In this document: piece after piece, positions 1-7,859 of the stretch
Layout: each line of letters starts with the position of its first letter
Position numbering within the stretch: position 1 is the stretch's first letter
Source: Salinarimonas chemoclinalis
GTDB lineage: Bacteria > Pseudomonadota > Alphaproteobacteria > Rhizobiales > Beijerinckiaceae
Assembly (NCBI RefSeq): GCF_041514305.1
Contig: NZ_JBGMWH010000001.1
Location: 310,001-374,000, forward strand
Length of the DNA stretch: 64,000 nucleotides
Direction of reading: 5' to 3'
Position numbers and translations under genes: made by a program
The notes under the pieces: generated by a model
The model's input: the letters and a program-made list of their open reading frames with translations, nothing else
The model's database searches: none
What the model was told of the DNA's origin: nothing

Positions 1-352
1 GCTCCATACCGACGAGCCCGGCCGGGAGATCGCCGATGCCGCGCACGGCGCCTTCGTTCTGGTGATGACGCATTCCCACCCGCTCGACCTGGCGCTCACG
101 GCCGCGGCGCTGGGGCGCGACGACCTTCCGTTCGTGGGGCTCATCGGCTCCGCCACGAAGCGCGCGCGTTTCGAGAAACGCTTCCGCGAGATCGGCCTGT
201 CCGAGGCCCGAATCGCCGCGCTCGCCTGCCCGATCGGGCTCCCCGGCATCCGCGGCAAGGAGCCCGCCATCATCGCCGCCGCCACCGCGGCCCAGCTCCT
301 CCAGGCCCGGGAGCGCGCGCTCCAGGCCTCCCCCACCGGACCCGACGCATGA
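1..352 (+). CDS. xdhC: XdhC, xanthine dehydrogenase maturation factor (3' part)
   Basis: The frame is open from base 2 and ends at a TGA at 350-352; the 5' end lies outside the window, leaving 116 codons. The visible part is the C-terminal Rossmann-type half of XdhC, with the family signature FVGLIGSATKRARFEKRF followed by CPIGLPGIRGKEPAIIA. XdhC binds the molybdenum cofactor, promotes its sulfuration and delivers it to xanthine dehydrogenase in the cytoplasm. The stop overlaps the ATG of guaD by four bases (ATGA), so the two are co-transcribed and probably translationally coupled. This places the gene at the end of a purine catabolism operon whose xdhA/xdhB should lie upstream. Confidence 0.9.
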   Translation, partial: LHTDEPGREIADAAHGAFVLVMTHSHPLDLALTAAALGRDDLPFVGLIGSATKRARFEKRFREIGLSEARIAALACPIGLPGIRGKEPAIIAAATAAQLLQARERALQASPTGPDA

Positions 353-831
353 CGACCACCGACGCCGACCGCCGCTTCCTCGCCCGCGCCGTGGCGCTCT
401 CTCGCGCGCACATGGAGAGCGGCGCCGGGGGACCCTTCGGCGCGGTGATCGTCCGCGACGGGGAGATCCTGGCGGAGGGCTGGAACGAGGTCACCTCGTC
501 GAACGACCCGACCGCCCACGCCGAGGTCGTCGCCATCCGCCGCGCCTGCACGGCGGTTGGCGACTTTTCGCTCCGCGGCGCGACGCTCTACACGAGCTGC
601 GAGCCCTGCCCGATGTGCCTCGCCTCGGCCTTCTGGGCGCGGGTCGCGCGCATCGTCTACGCCAACACCCGCACGGAGGCGGCGGCGATCGGCTTCGACG
701 ACGCCTTCATCTACGACGAGATCCCCAAGGACCCCGCCGCCCGAGCGCTGCCGGCGGAGCACCTGCCGCTCGACGAGGCGAAGGCCGTGTTCCGGGCGTG
801 GATGGAGAAGGCGGACAAGGTGGCCTACTGA
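349..831 (+). CDS. guaD: Guanine deaminase, cytidine-deaminase fold
   Basis: A 160-residue zinc-dependent deaminase. His57-Ala-Glu59 supplies a zinc ligand and the proton-shuttling glutamate; Cys87 and Cys90 in PCPMC are the other ligands. The later segment FDDAFIYDEI and the C-terminal tyrosine resemble bacterial GuaD rather than tRNA adenosine deaminase. Length fits the family (about 155-160). It would convert guanine to xanthine, the substrate of the xanthine dehydrogenase matured by the overlapping upstream xdhC, so the two genes make metabolic sense together. A broader nucleoside deaminase role cannot be excluded. It is convergent with the next gene, with only 12 bases between them. Confidence 0.88.
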   Translation: MTTTDADRRFLARAVALSRAHMESGAGGPFGAVIVRDGEILAEGWNEVTSSNDPTAHAEVVAIRRACTAVGDFSLRGATLYTSCEPCPMCLASAFWARVARIVYANTRTEAAAIGFDDAFIYDEIPKDPAARALPAEHLPLDEAKAVFRAWMEKADKVAY

Positions 832-843
832 CAGCCCGTCCGC

Positions 844-1548
844 TCAGGCGGCGAGCCAGCGTGCCAGCGCCGCGTTCACGGCCTCGGGCGTCTCCAGCGT
901 CGGCAGGTGGCCGGCACCCGGCACGATCTCGAGGGTCGAGCCGGCGACGAGTTCGTGCATCAGGGTGTGGCGCTTGACCGGGCAGAGCCGGTCGTCCTCG
1001 CCGCAGAGCACCAGGGTCGGGCCGCGACGGGCGCGCAGCGTCTCCTCCTGGCCGTCCCGGCTCGCGAGCGCGCGGGACTGGCGCACGAAGACCTCCGGCC
1101 CGAGGTCGCCCGCCATGGCGCGCATGACCTCGAGGACGTCCTCGCGCGCGCTCTCGCGGTGGAGCAGCACCGGCTCGACGTCGCGCCGCAGCACGGCGTC
1201 GAGCCCACCGGCTTCCACCTCGGCGATCTGACGCGCGCGCATGGCGCGCACGCCCTCCGAATCGGCCCGCGGGTCGGTATCGAGGAGCGCGAGCCGGCGC
1301 ACCCGCTCGGGCGCCTGCCGGGCCATCTCCATGGCGACGATCCCGCCCATCGAGAGCCCGGCCAGCGCGAAGCTCGGCGGCGCGTCGGCCAGCACCGCCG
1401 CGGCGAGCGCCGCGATCGTGTCGGCGCCGGAGACGTCCGGCACGATCACGGTGCGCCCCGCCGACAGCGCCGCGAGCTGCGGCGCGAACAGCCGGGCGTC
1501 GCACATCAGGCCGGGGACGAGGAGGAGGGGCTCGGCCACGCGTCTCAC
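844..1548 (-). CDS. Alpha/beta hydrolase
   Basis: A 234-residue alpha/beta hydrolase fold protein with no signal peptide. The nucleophile elbow is GLSMGG, the acid is probably in GEDDRLCP and the histidine in GAGHLPTLE, giving a complete Ser-Asp-His triad. An N-terminal LLLVPGLMCDARLF segment carries the oxyanion region. The substrate cannot be told from sequence; pimeloyl-ester or 3-oxoadipate-enol-lactone-type esterases are the nearest general class. It begins with GTG at 1548 behind a GGGAG; a second in-frame GTG at 1539 is also possible. It lies only 7 bases after trxB on the same strand and is likely the last gene of that transcript. Confidence 0.8.
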   Translation of the reverse strand: MRRVAEPLLLVPGLMCDARLFAPQLAALSAGRTVIVPDVSGADTIAALAAAVLADAPPSFALAGLSMGGIVAMEMARQAPERVRRLALLDTDPRADSEGVRAMRARQIAEVEAGGLDAVLRRDVEPVLLHRESAREDVLEVMRAMAGDLGPEVFVRQSRALASRDGQEETLRARRGPTLVLCGEDDRLCPVKRHTLMHELVAGSTLEIVPGAGHLPTLETPEAVNAALARWLAA

Positions 1549-1555
1549 TTCCGGG

Positions 1556-2557
1556 TCACTCCCACGCGCCGATCATCTGCTCGTGCTTGCGCTCCTCCGT
1601 GCGCACCGCCGGGTCGGCGGAGTGCTCGGCGAGGAACTTCTCCGCTTCGAGCGCGGCCATGCAGCCGAGCCCCGCGGCGGTGACCGCCTGGCGGTAGACG
1701 TCGTCGGCGACGTCGCCGGCCGCGAAGACGCCGGGGATCGCGGTCCTCGTCGTGCCGGGCTCGACGACGAGATAGCCGCCCTGCTTCGTCGGCAGCTGGC
1801 CGGCGAAAAGCTCGGTCGCCGGCTTGTGGCCGATGGCGATGAAGACGCCGTCCGCGCGCAGCTCGTCGACGGCGCTGGTGGTCGTATCCTTCAGCCGCAC
1901 GTGCGTGACCGCCCGCGGCGTGCCGCCACCGCAGATCTCCTCGACGGCCGCGTTCCAGCGCACGGCGATCTTCGGGTGGGCGAACAGGCGGTCCTGCAGG
2001 ATCTTCTCGGCGCGCAGACTGTCGCGGCGGTGGACGAGGGTGACCTTGGACGCGAGGTTGGCGAGGTAGAGCGCCTCCTCGACCGCCGTGTTGCCGCCGC
2101 CGACGACCACGACCTCCTTGCCGCGGAAGAAGAAGCCGTCGCAGGTGGCGCAGGCGGAGACGCCCGCGCCCTGGAAGGCCTCCTCCGAGGGCAGGCCGAG
2201 CCACTTCGCCTGCGCGCCGGTGGCGATCACGAGCGCGTCGGCGAGCCAGACGTCGCCCGAATCGCATTCGAGCCGGAAGGGGCGGGCGGAGAGGTCCACC
2301 TTCGAGACGTAGTCGGAGACCATGCGTGTGCCGACGTGCTCGGCCTGGGCGCGCATCTGGTCCATCAGCCACGGGCCCTGGACGACGTCGGCGAAGCCGG
2401 GATAGTTCTCGACGTCGGTCGTGATGGTGAGCTGCCCGCCCGGCTGCAGGCCGGAGATCAGGACCGGCTCCAGCATGGCGCGCGCGGCGTAGATGGCGGC
2501 GGTGTAGCCGGCGGGGCCGGAGCCGATGATGACGAGCTTCGCGTGCGTCTGCGCCAT
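1556..2557 (-). CDS. trxB: Thioredoxin-disulfide reductase
   Basis: A 333-residue flavoprotein that passes electrons from NADPH to thioredoxin. Visible are the FAD-binding GSGPAG near residue 12, the redox-active pair CATC (Cys136, Cys139), the NADPH-binding GGGNTA near 153 and the C-terminal GVFAAGDV flavin motif. Length and order match low-molecular-weight bacterial TrxB. The start is the ATG at 2557, read from a minus-strand AGGAG 8-12 bases upstream; the frame stays open much further upstream, but that part has no TrxB similarity and is the shadow of the preceding gene. It follows the ELM1-like gene by 14 bases and precedes the hydrolase by 7. Confidence 0.96.
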   Translation of the reverse strand: MAQTHAKLVIIGSGPAGYTAAIYAARAMLEPVLISGLQPGGQLTITTDVENYPGFADVVQGPWLMDQMRAQAEHVGTRMVSDYVSKVDLSARPFRLECDSGDVWLADALVIATGAQAKWLGLPSEEAFQGAGVSACATCDGFFFRGKEVVVVGGGNTAVEEALYLANLASKVTLVHRRDSLRAEKILQDRLFAHPKIAVRWNAAVEEICGGGTPRAVTHVRLKDTTTSAVDELRADGVFIAIGHKPATELFAGQLPTKQGGYLVVEPGTTRTAIPGVFAAGDVADDVYRQAVTAAGLGCMAALEAEKFLAEHSADPAVRTEERKHEQMIGAWE

Positions 2558-2571
2558 GGTCCCAATTCTCC

Positions 2572-3660
2572 TCATTCCGTCTCGACGCCCGGGAGCGCCG
2601 TGCGCGGCAGGCCCAGCGCGTCGCGATGGGCCAGATAGGCCCGTGCGAGCGCACGCGCCACCACCGGCGTCGCGTCCAGCGGCTCGGCCGGCGTGCCCTC
2701 GAGACGCCCGCGCAGCGGCCGTGCGACACCTCGCGCCTCGAGGCCGCGCATCAGCGCATCGAGCTTTCGATGCCCGCCCGAGGGCGAGAACACAAGCACC
2801 GGAACGCCCGCCGCCGCCGCTTCCCCCAGCATGTTGGTGGAATCGGCCGTGACGACGATCGCGTCCGCGAGCGCCAGGAGGGCGATATAGGGGTTCTCGC
2901 CCGGGTTCGCGACGCTGCCGTCGAAGAAGAAGCCGCCGGTCTCGTCGGCGAGGCGGGCGAGACCGGCGCGGAGAGCCGGCGGCGTGCGGCGCGAGGCGGT
3001 GATCATCAGCCGCGCCCCGTCCTCGCGGGCGAGGCCGGCGAGGTCGGCGAGGAAGCGGGCCTGGTCGGCCTGCGTGAAGCGGTGGTGGCGGCTGTCGCCG
3101 CCCGCGAGCACCGCGACGCGCGGACCCGGCAGCCGGGCGAGCCGCGGGTCGGGCGCGGCGCGGGCCGCGGCGAGGCGTGCGGGCGAGACCCGATGGGGCG
3201 CGGTGAGGGTGACGAGGACGGTCGCGCCGCGCAGCCGGTCGTGCTCGGCGACCCAGACGAAATCGGCGGCTTTCGCCCCCGTGCGCGGGTCCTTGAGGAA
3301 GGCGGTGAAGACGCGGCCGCCGCTCGCGCGCTTCAACGCCGTCAGGTAGGGCACCGCGCGCCGGCCGGACGCGACGACGAGGTCCGGCCAGGGCTCCGGC
3401 AGCGGTCCGCCGGGGCGCCCCGGCCGCTCGCGCGGGTCGATCGGGCCGCGGGGCGCGAGCCAGGCGAAGAGGGCGCGCGGGGCGACGCGGCGGATCTCGG
3501 GCACGAGCCCCAGCGCCTCGGCGACGCCCAGGCACTGCATCTCGTCGCCGGCCTTGCCGTCGGTGAGGACGACGGCACGGGTCGGCGCGGGGCGGGGCGC
3601 GAGGTCCCGGTGAGGGATACGGCTCGTCGGCACGGGGACAACGCTCGCCTTCTCCGCCAC
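2572..3660 (-). CDS. ELM1-like protein (DUF1022 family)
   Basis: A 362-residue protein of the family named after plant mitochondrial fission protein ELM1, common in alphaproteobacteria. The N-terminal VVLTDGKAGDEMQCLGVAEA and the late segment ADSTNMLGEAAAAGVPVLVF resemble the nucleotide-sugar-binding GT-B fold (MurG/GT28-like), and the family was sometimes labelled a nucleoside-diphosphate-sugar epimerase. The bacterial function is not established. There is no signal peptide or clear membrane span. The predicted start is a GTG at 3660 with no convincing ribosome binding site, so the N-terminus is uncertain. It is divergent from the Lrp regulator and leads into trxB. Confidence 0.8.
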   Translation of the reverse strand: MAEKASVVPVPTSRIPHRDLAPRPAPTRAVVLTDGKAGDEMQCLGVAEALGLVPEIRRVAPRALFAWLAPRGPIDPRERPGRPGGPLPEPWPDLVVASGRRAVPYLTALKRASGGRVFTAFLKDPRTGAKAADFVWVAEHDRLRGATVLVTLTAPHRVSPARLAAARAAPDPRLARLPGPRVAVLAGGDSRHHRFTQADQARFLADLAGLAREDGARLMITASRRTPPALRAGLARLADETGGFFFDGSVANPGENPYIALLALADAIVVTADSTNMLGEAAAAGVPVLVFSPSGGHRKLDALMRGLEARGVARPLRGRLEGTPAEPLDATPVVARALARAYLAHRDALGLPRTALPGVETE

Positions 3661-3729
3661 GCCGCTTGTGCGGGAGCCATGGGCGGTCTACCTACGACAT
3701 GGCGCGATGGCCAGCGGAGCTCTTCTTAC

Positions 3730-4215
3730 GTGCGCGGACGCCTCGATTCCATAGATCTCGCGATCCTGCGCGAATTGCAGGCGGACGGCAGCATCACCAA
3801 CGTGGAGCTCGCCCGCCGCGTCGGCCTGTCGGCGCCGCCCTGCCTGCGCCGGGTACGCGCGCTCGAGGAAGCCGGCGTGATCAGGGGCTATCGTGCGCTC
3901 GTCGATCCCAAGCTGCTCGGCATCGAGGTCGTGTGCTTCGCCATGGTGCAGCTGCAGAGCCAGAAGCAGTCCGACCTCGTCGCCTTCCAGGCGCACGTGA
4001 AGGACTGGCCCTCTGTGCGCGAGTGCTGGACGTTGTCGGGGGACATCGACTTCATCCTGAAGTGCGTGGCCCCCAACCTCTCGGCCTTCCAGGCCTTCGT
4101 CGGCGCGCTGACCGAGCTGCCGAACGTGCGCAACGTGCGCACCGCGCTCACGCTCGACCAGGTCAAGGACGAGCCTATCGTCCCGCTCGACGAGATCGAT
4201 CCCGCCGACGCGTGA
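3730..4215 (+). CDS. Lrp/AsnC family transcriptional regulator
   Basis: A 161-residue regulator: an N-terminal winged helix-turn-helix (LDSIDLAILRELQADGSITN, then LSAPPCLRRVRALEEAGVI) followed by a RAM/AsnC ligand-binding domain (ECWTLSGDIDFILKCVAPNL). Length is normal for Lrp proteins. I prefer the GTG at 3730, which has GGAG at 3716-3719 with ten-base spacing and starts just before the conserved LDSID. An in-frame ATG at 3679 would add 17 residues, but its only GGAG is two bases away. It is divergent from the ELM1/trxB group and may regulate it; the effector amino acid is unknown. Confidence 0.9.
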   Translation: MRGRLDSIDLAILRELQADGSITNVELARRVGLSAPPCLRRVRALEEAGVIRGYRALVDPKLLGIEVVCFAMVQLQSQKQSDLVAFQAHVKDWPSVRECWTLSGDIDFILKCVAPNLSAFQAFVGALTELPNVRNVRTALTLDQVKDEPIVPLDEIDPADA

Positions 4216-4266
4216 GGCACTTCGCGTGCGCGCCGCCTCGCGGGCGGCCCGGGCGCCGGCGGGGAA

Positions 4267-4288
4267 GGCCCCGCGTCAGCGCGGGGCC
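4267..4288 (-). terminator. Hairpin over the infC stop codon
   Basis: Nine-base perfect arms, GGCCCCGCG and CGCGGGGCC, around a TCAG loop. Read on the minus strand the hairpin begins just before the infC stop and is followed by TTCCCC, a short pyrimidine run rather than a full U-tract. The opposite-strand lrp gene ends at 4215, so it may separate two convergent transcripts. Confidence 0.5.
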
Positions 4289-4818
4289 AGGATCATGATC
4301 ATCTGCCGGCCTTCGAGCTGCGGCTCGACCTCGACCTTGGCGAACTCCTGCGTCTCGGCCTTCACGCGCTCGAGCAGCTTGAGGCCGAGATCCTGGTGCG
4401 CCATCTCGCGGCCGCGGAAGCGCAGGGTGATCTTCACCTTGTCGCCCTCTTCGAAGAAGCGCCGGACGTTCTTCATCTTCGTCTCGTAATCGTGCTTGTC
4501 GATCGCGGGACGAAGCTTCACTTCCTTGACCTCGACGGTCTTCTGCTTCTTGCGCGCCTCGGAGGCCTTCTTCTGCTGGTCGAACCGGAACTTGCCGTAG
4601 TCGAGCAGCTTGCAGACCGGCGGCTCCGAGTTGGGCGCGATCTCGACGAGGTCGAGGCCCGCTTCCTCGGCGACGCGCAGCGCGTCGAAGAACGACAGGA
4701 CCCCGCGGTTCTGCCCCTCCTGGTCGATGAGCTGAACCTCGCGGACGCCGCGAATGTCACGATTGGCGCGCGGACCCTCCTTCTGGGGCACCGGCATGGC
4801 TCTCATGGGTCGGCGAAT
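4276..4818 (-). CDS. infC: Translation initiation factor IF-3
   Basis: A 180-residue IF-3. The N-terminal domain contains NRDIRGVREVQLIDQEG, the C-terminal domain the hallmark KITLRFRGREMAHQDLG. IF-3 binds the 30S subunit, checks the start codon and prevents premature joining of the 50S. I place the start at an ATT (bases 4818-4816 on the minus strand): it has AGGAGA 8 bases upstream, and the resulting MRRPMRA N-terminus matches IF-3 of relatives as I remember them. The next ATG (4806) is only 12 bases further and lacks its own well-spaced Shine-Dalgarno. Unlike many genomes, no rpmI-rplT follows; infC stands alone. Confidence 0.93.
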   Translation of the reverse strand: MRRPMRAMPVPQKEGPRANRDIRGVREVQLIDQEGQNRGVLSFFDALRVAEEAGLDLVEIAPNSEPPVCKLLDYGKFRFDQQKKASEARKKQKTVEVKEVKLRPAIDKHDYETKMKNVRRFFEEGDKVKITLRFRGREMAHQDLGLKLLERVKAETQEFAKVEVEPQLEGRQMIMILAPR

Positions 4819-4833
4819 GGCTGATGTCTCCTC
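4816..4833 (-). promoter_or_regulatory. infC ribosome binding site and ATT start
   Basis: On the minus strand GAGGAGA is followed 8 bases later by ATT (first base 4818). IF-3 discriminates against non-canonical starts such as AUU, which in E. coli makes infC self-regulating; the layout here fits the same mechanism. Confidence 0.75.
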
Positions 4834-5031
4834 GTTTGCGGGATGCGCAGGAAGGCCGCGCCGCGATCGCGGCCGGCCGTCGGGCGCATGTGCCCGGTTC
4901 AAGGTGATCGCACGGTCGATCGATCACGGTATCGAGCATGTTTGCGCAATCGCGCCATAAGTCAAGGTGCAGACCGCCGCCGGCACGGGGCGATCGGCGG
5001 GCGATCGGCGGGCGATCGCCGTCCGGGCGGC
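4819..5031. other. Intergenic region with short tandem repeat
   Basis: This gap between infC and the flavohaem gene holds the infC leader. At 4990-5020 there is a tandem repeat of the 11-mer GCGATCGGCGG, two full copies and a partial third. No gene, tRNA or convincing terminator is visible. Confidence 0.5.
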
Positions 5032-6543
5032 TCATGCGGCGAGCGCGAACAGCCCGACGAGCGCCGCGAGCCCGGCTCCGACGGCCACGATGACGAGGGA
5101 GCGCCGCCGGTCCTGGCGCGAGCGCGCCCCCGAGCCGTAGTCGAAGCGCTCGTAGACGACGTTGCGCATCGGCAGGCCGACGTCGAGCAGCGTGTCCGAG
5201 ACGCCCGTCACCATCGGCCCGGGTCCGCACATGAAGGCGACGGTGCGCGCGGGATCCAGGCCGCGCAGGAGGGCTGCGAGCCGCTCCCGATCGAGCCGGC
5301 CCACGGCCCCGTCCCAGCCGTCGGCGCTCGTCTCGCTGACGAGCACGACCTCGAGGTCGAGCAGGGAGGCGTAGCCGCGGATCTCGTCGAGGCGGGCGAA
5401 GTTCTCCGGCCGCCCCGCGGCGTAGGCGATGCGGATCGGGCGCGGGTCGCGCCGGGCGGCGAGGTCGCGCAGGAGCCCCATGATCGGCCCGATACCGGCG
5501 CCGCCGGCGATCAGCACCACCGCGTCGCACGGGTGCGCGTCGAGCGTGAAGACGCCGTAGGGCCCGTCGATGCCGATCGCCGTGCCGGGCGCGAGCGCGC
5601 CGACCCGGCTCGTGAAATCCCCCGCCTCCTTGACGAGGAGGCTCAGCCCGGGGCGCAGCGGGCTGTCGGCGATGGAGAAGGGATGGTCGAGGAGCGGGAA
5701 CCGGCGCGTGCCCTCCGTCATCCAGACGAACTGGCCGGCGCGGTAGGAGAAGGGCGGGCTGCCGGGGGCCGGCTGGATGTCGAGCTCCCACATCCGGTCG
5801 GCCTCGCGCGTCACCGAGGCGAGCCGCCAGGGCCGCCGGTGCAGCGCCGCCCAGCGCCAGCCGTAGAGCACGCCGATCACCGCGATCGCGCCGAGCGCCA
5901 CTGCCCACCAGAACAGGTTGACCGGTCCCGCCGCGCCGAATCGGCCGGCGGTGATCGCGTGGTGCAGCCCGCCGCCCACGGCGACGAGGGCGAGCACGAG
6001 ATGGCTGCCGCGCCAGCTCTCGTAGCGCCAGGGAAGCCGCTCGCGCAGCGCCCCGCCGACGACGAGGAGCGCGAGCGCCGCGAGCGCCACGACGCCGCTG
6101 CGATAGTGCGGCGCCGTCAGGTAGGCGACGAGCCGCTCGCGCCCGAGCGCGGGATCGGCGAGCCAGGTCGGCAGCACGTAGAGGAGCGGGTGCGCGACGA
6201 GCGCGAGGAGGATCCACCAGGCGATCAGCTTGTGGAAGGCCATGATCCGGTCGATGCCGAGCCGTCCGGACACCGCGTCGAATCGCCCGGAGGTGACGAG
6301 CTGCACCGCCATCGCGGCCAGCGCCACGAGGCCGAGCCCGGTCGCGACCGTCTCCCACCCGCCGAGGGGGGCCGCGTCGCCGATCGTCGCGAGCGCGAGC
6401 GCGGGCGCGACGGCGCAGAAGGCGAGGTAGAGCGCCGCCAGGGCGGGGCCGGGCAGACGGGCGGATCGGTGGGCCGATCCGCCCGCGGGCGCCTCCCCGG
6501 CGTCGAAGTCGCGCGGTCTCCCGGCGGCGTCCTGCGTGTCCAT
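5032..6543 (-). CDS. Ferric-reductase-like transmembrane flavohaem oxidoreductase
   Basis: A 503-residue membrane protein of the FRE/NOX type. The first 270 or so residues hold about six hydrophobic helices with histidines placed for b-haem (in FHKLIAWWILLALVAHPLLY and in the RGSHLVLALV...GGLHHA helices). The cytoplasmic part has an FAD-binding domain (LDHPFSIADSP) and an NAD(P)-binding domain (LIAGGAGIGPIMGLL, then FMCGPGPMV). An additional hydrophobic helix closes the protein (residues about 485-503), which is unusual. The start is the ATG at 6543, matching the beginning of recognisable family sequence; the frame is open further upstream without similarity. It likely moves electrons from cytosolic NAD(P)H across the membrane and is divergent from a multihaem cytochrome c. 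Confidence 0.85.
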   Translation of the reverse strand: MDTQDAAGRPRDFDAGEAPAGGSAHRSARLPGPALAALYLAFCAVAPALALATIGDAAPLGGWETVATGLGLVALAAMAVQLVTSGRFDAVSGRLGIDRIMAFHKLIAWWILLALVAHPLLYVLPTWLADPALGRERLVAYLTAPHYRSGVVALAALALLVVGGALRERLPWRYESWRGSHLVLALVAVGGGLHHAITAGRFGAAGPVNLFWWAVALGAIAVIGVLYGWRWAALHRRPWRLASVTREADRMWELDIQPAPGSPPFSYRAGQFVWMTEGTRRFPLLDHPFSIADSPLRPGLSLLVKEAGDFTSRVGALAPGTAIGIDGPYGVFTLDAHPCDAVVLIAGGAGIGPIMGLLRDLAARRDPRPIRIAYAAGRPENFARLDEIRGYASLLDLEVVLVSETSADGWDGAVGRLDRERLAALLRGLDPARTVAFMCGPGPMVTGVSDTLLDVGLPMRNVVYERFDYGSGARSRQDRRRSLVIVAVGAGLAALVGLFALAA

Positions 6544-6563
6544 CGCGCTCTCGGCTCGTGTAC

Positions 6564-6613
6564 GCCGGCTTCTCGGAAGCCGGCAAGTGTAAGCCGGCTC
6601 TCGAAAACCGGCT
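6564..6613. promoter_or_regulatory. Two stacked inverted repeats between divergent redox genes
   Basis: GCCGGCTT-N5-AAGCCGGC (6564-6584, perfect 8-base arms) is followed by AGCCGG-N10-CCGGCT (6592-6613). The GCCGGCT half-site recurs at 6564 and 6593, 29 bases apart, close to whole helical turns. This sits 21 bases upstream of the flavohaem start (6543) and 110 upstream of the cytochrome start (6723). It may be an operator or a leader hairpin; no regulator is identifiable. Confidence 0.5.
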
Positions 6614-6722
6614 CGATGAAAGGTGCCGTCAGTCCACCCTGGAGGCTTGCCAAGGTCAAGACGTTGCCGCACCCTGTCGCGGGTTCGGGTCGACTTCACT
6701 GCGCGACGACGGGAGATGTGCC

Positions 6723-7853
6723 ATGCTGACCGCCTGGGTGGGGAACGGACGTCTCGCCATGCTCGCCCTCCTGGCCATGCTCGCCCTCCTGGCCCTGCTC
6801 GTCGCGCCTTTGCAGGCGCAGGCGCAGGAAAGCGCGGGCTCGAGCGAGCTCGACCGGCTCGCCGCCATCGTCGAGCGCTGGCTCGCCTCCCCGCACGGGG
6901 ACTACCACTCGGGCTCGTTCACGCACTGGAACGCCGAGGGCGAGGTGCCGGTGGCCTGCGCCGCCTGCCACTCCCAGCCCGGCTTCGTCGACTTCCTCGG
7001 CGCCGACGGCAGCGCGGCCGGTGCCGTCGACGCGCCGGCCGCGATCAACGCCCCGATCGGCTGCGCCTCGTGCCACACGCAAGCCGCGCACGCGCTCGAT
7101 GCCGTGACGTTCCCCTCCGGCGTGGTCGTCGATTCGCTCGACGCGTCGGCGGCGTGCACGGTCTGCCACCAGGGCCGCCAGTCCGGCGACGCCGTCGCCG
7201 CCGCGACCGCGGGGCTCGAATGGGACACGGTCTCCGGCGATCTGCGCTTCCTCAACATCCACTACGGCGTCGCGGCGGCGACCATGCACGGCTCGGACGT
7301 GCGCGGCGGCTTCCAGTATCCCGGCTTCTCCTACGCCCAGACCTTCGAGCACGTGCCGAGCGCCGCGACCTGCGTCGCCTGCCACCAGCCGCACACGACG
7401 CAGGTCGCCACCGACTCGTGCTTCGCCTGCCACCAGGGCGTCGACGACATCCGGGCGATCCGCATGCGCCACGCGGACTTCGACGGCAACGGCGATCGCT
7501 CGGGCGGCATCCTCTCCGAGATCCAGGGCCTCCACGCCATGCTCTACACGGCGATCCGCACCTACGCGGCCGACGTCGCCGGCGCGCCGATCGTCTACGC
7601 GGACAGCTTCCCCTATTTCTTCGCCGATGCGGACGGGGACGGGGCGATCGCGCCGGAGGACGCCATTCCGCCCAACCGCTACGCGAGCTGGACGCCGCGC
7701 CTGCTGGCGGCGGCCTACAATTATCAGGCGGTGAAGAAGGACCCCGGCGGCTGGGTGCACAATCCCGCCTACCAGATCCAGCTCCTGCACGACAGCCTTC
7801 TCAGCCTGTCGGACAGCGTGCCGGTGGACACTGCCGGCCTGCGGCGGCCGTGA
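6723..7853 (+). CDS. Exported five-haem cytochrome c
   Basis: A 376-residue protein with an N-terminal signal peptide (leucine/alanine-rich core, cleavage likely after LQAQAQ near residue 35). Five CxxCH motifs start at Cys79, Cys114, Cys145, Cys217 and Cys233, so five c-type haems are expected in the periplasm. Downstream of the last haem site are acidic loops DFDGNGD (from residue 252) and DADGDGAIAPED (302-313) resembling calcium-binding EF-hand loops. No close characterised relative comes to mind. The ATG at 6723 has GGGAG seven bases upstream. Its divergent neighbour is a haem-flavin membrane oxidoreductase, a natural electron partner; the terminal acceptor or donor is unknown. Confidence 0.82.
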   Translation: MLTAWVGNGRLAMLALLAMLALLALLVAPLQAQAQESAGSSELDRLAAIVERWLASPHGDYHSGSFTHWNAEGEVPVACAACHSQPGFVDFLGADGSAAGAVDAPAAINAPIGCASCHTQAAHALDAVTFPSGVVVDSLDASAACTVCHQGRQSGDAVAAATAGLEWDTVSGDLRFLNIHYGVAAATMHGSDVRGGFQYPGFSYAQTFEHVPSAATCVACHQPHTTQVATDSCFACHQGVDDIRAIRMRHADFDGNGDRSGGILSEIQGLHAMLYTAIRTYAADVAGAPIVYADSFPYFFADADGDGAIAPEDAIPPNRYASWTPRLLAAAYNYQAVKKDPGGWVHNPAYQIQLLHDSLLSLSDSVPVDTAGLRRP

Positions 7854-7859
7854 GGTCGC

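Noticed and set aside
4843..6729. Long plus-strand frame opposite the flavohaem gene
   Set aside because: Shadow frame without domains; the minus-strand reading has intact FAD and NAD motifs.
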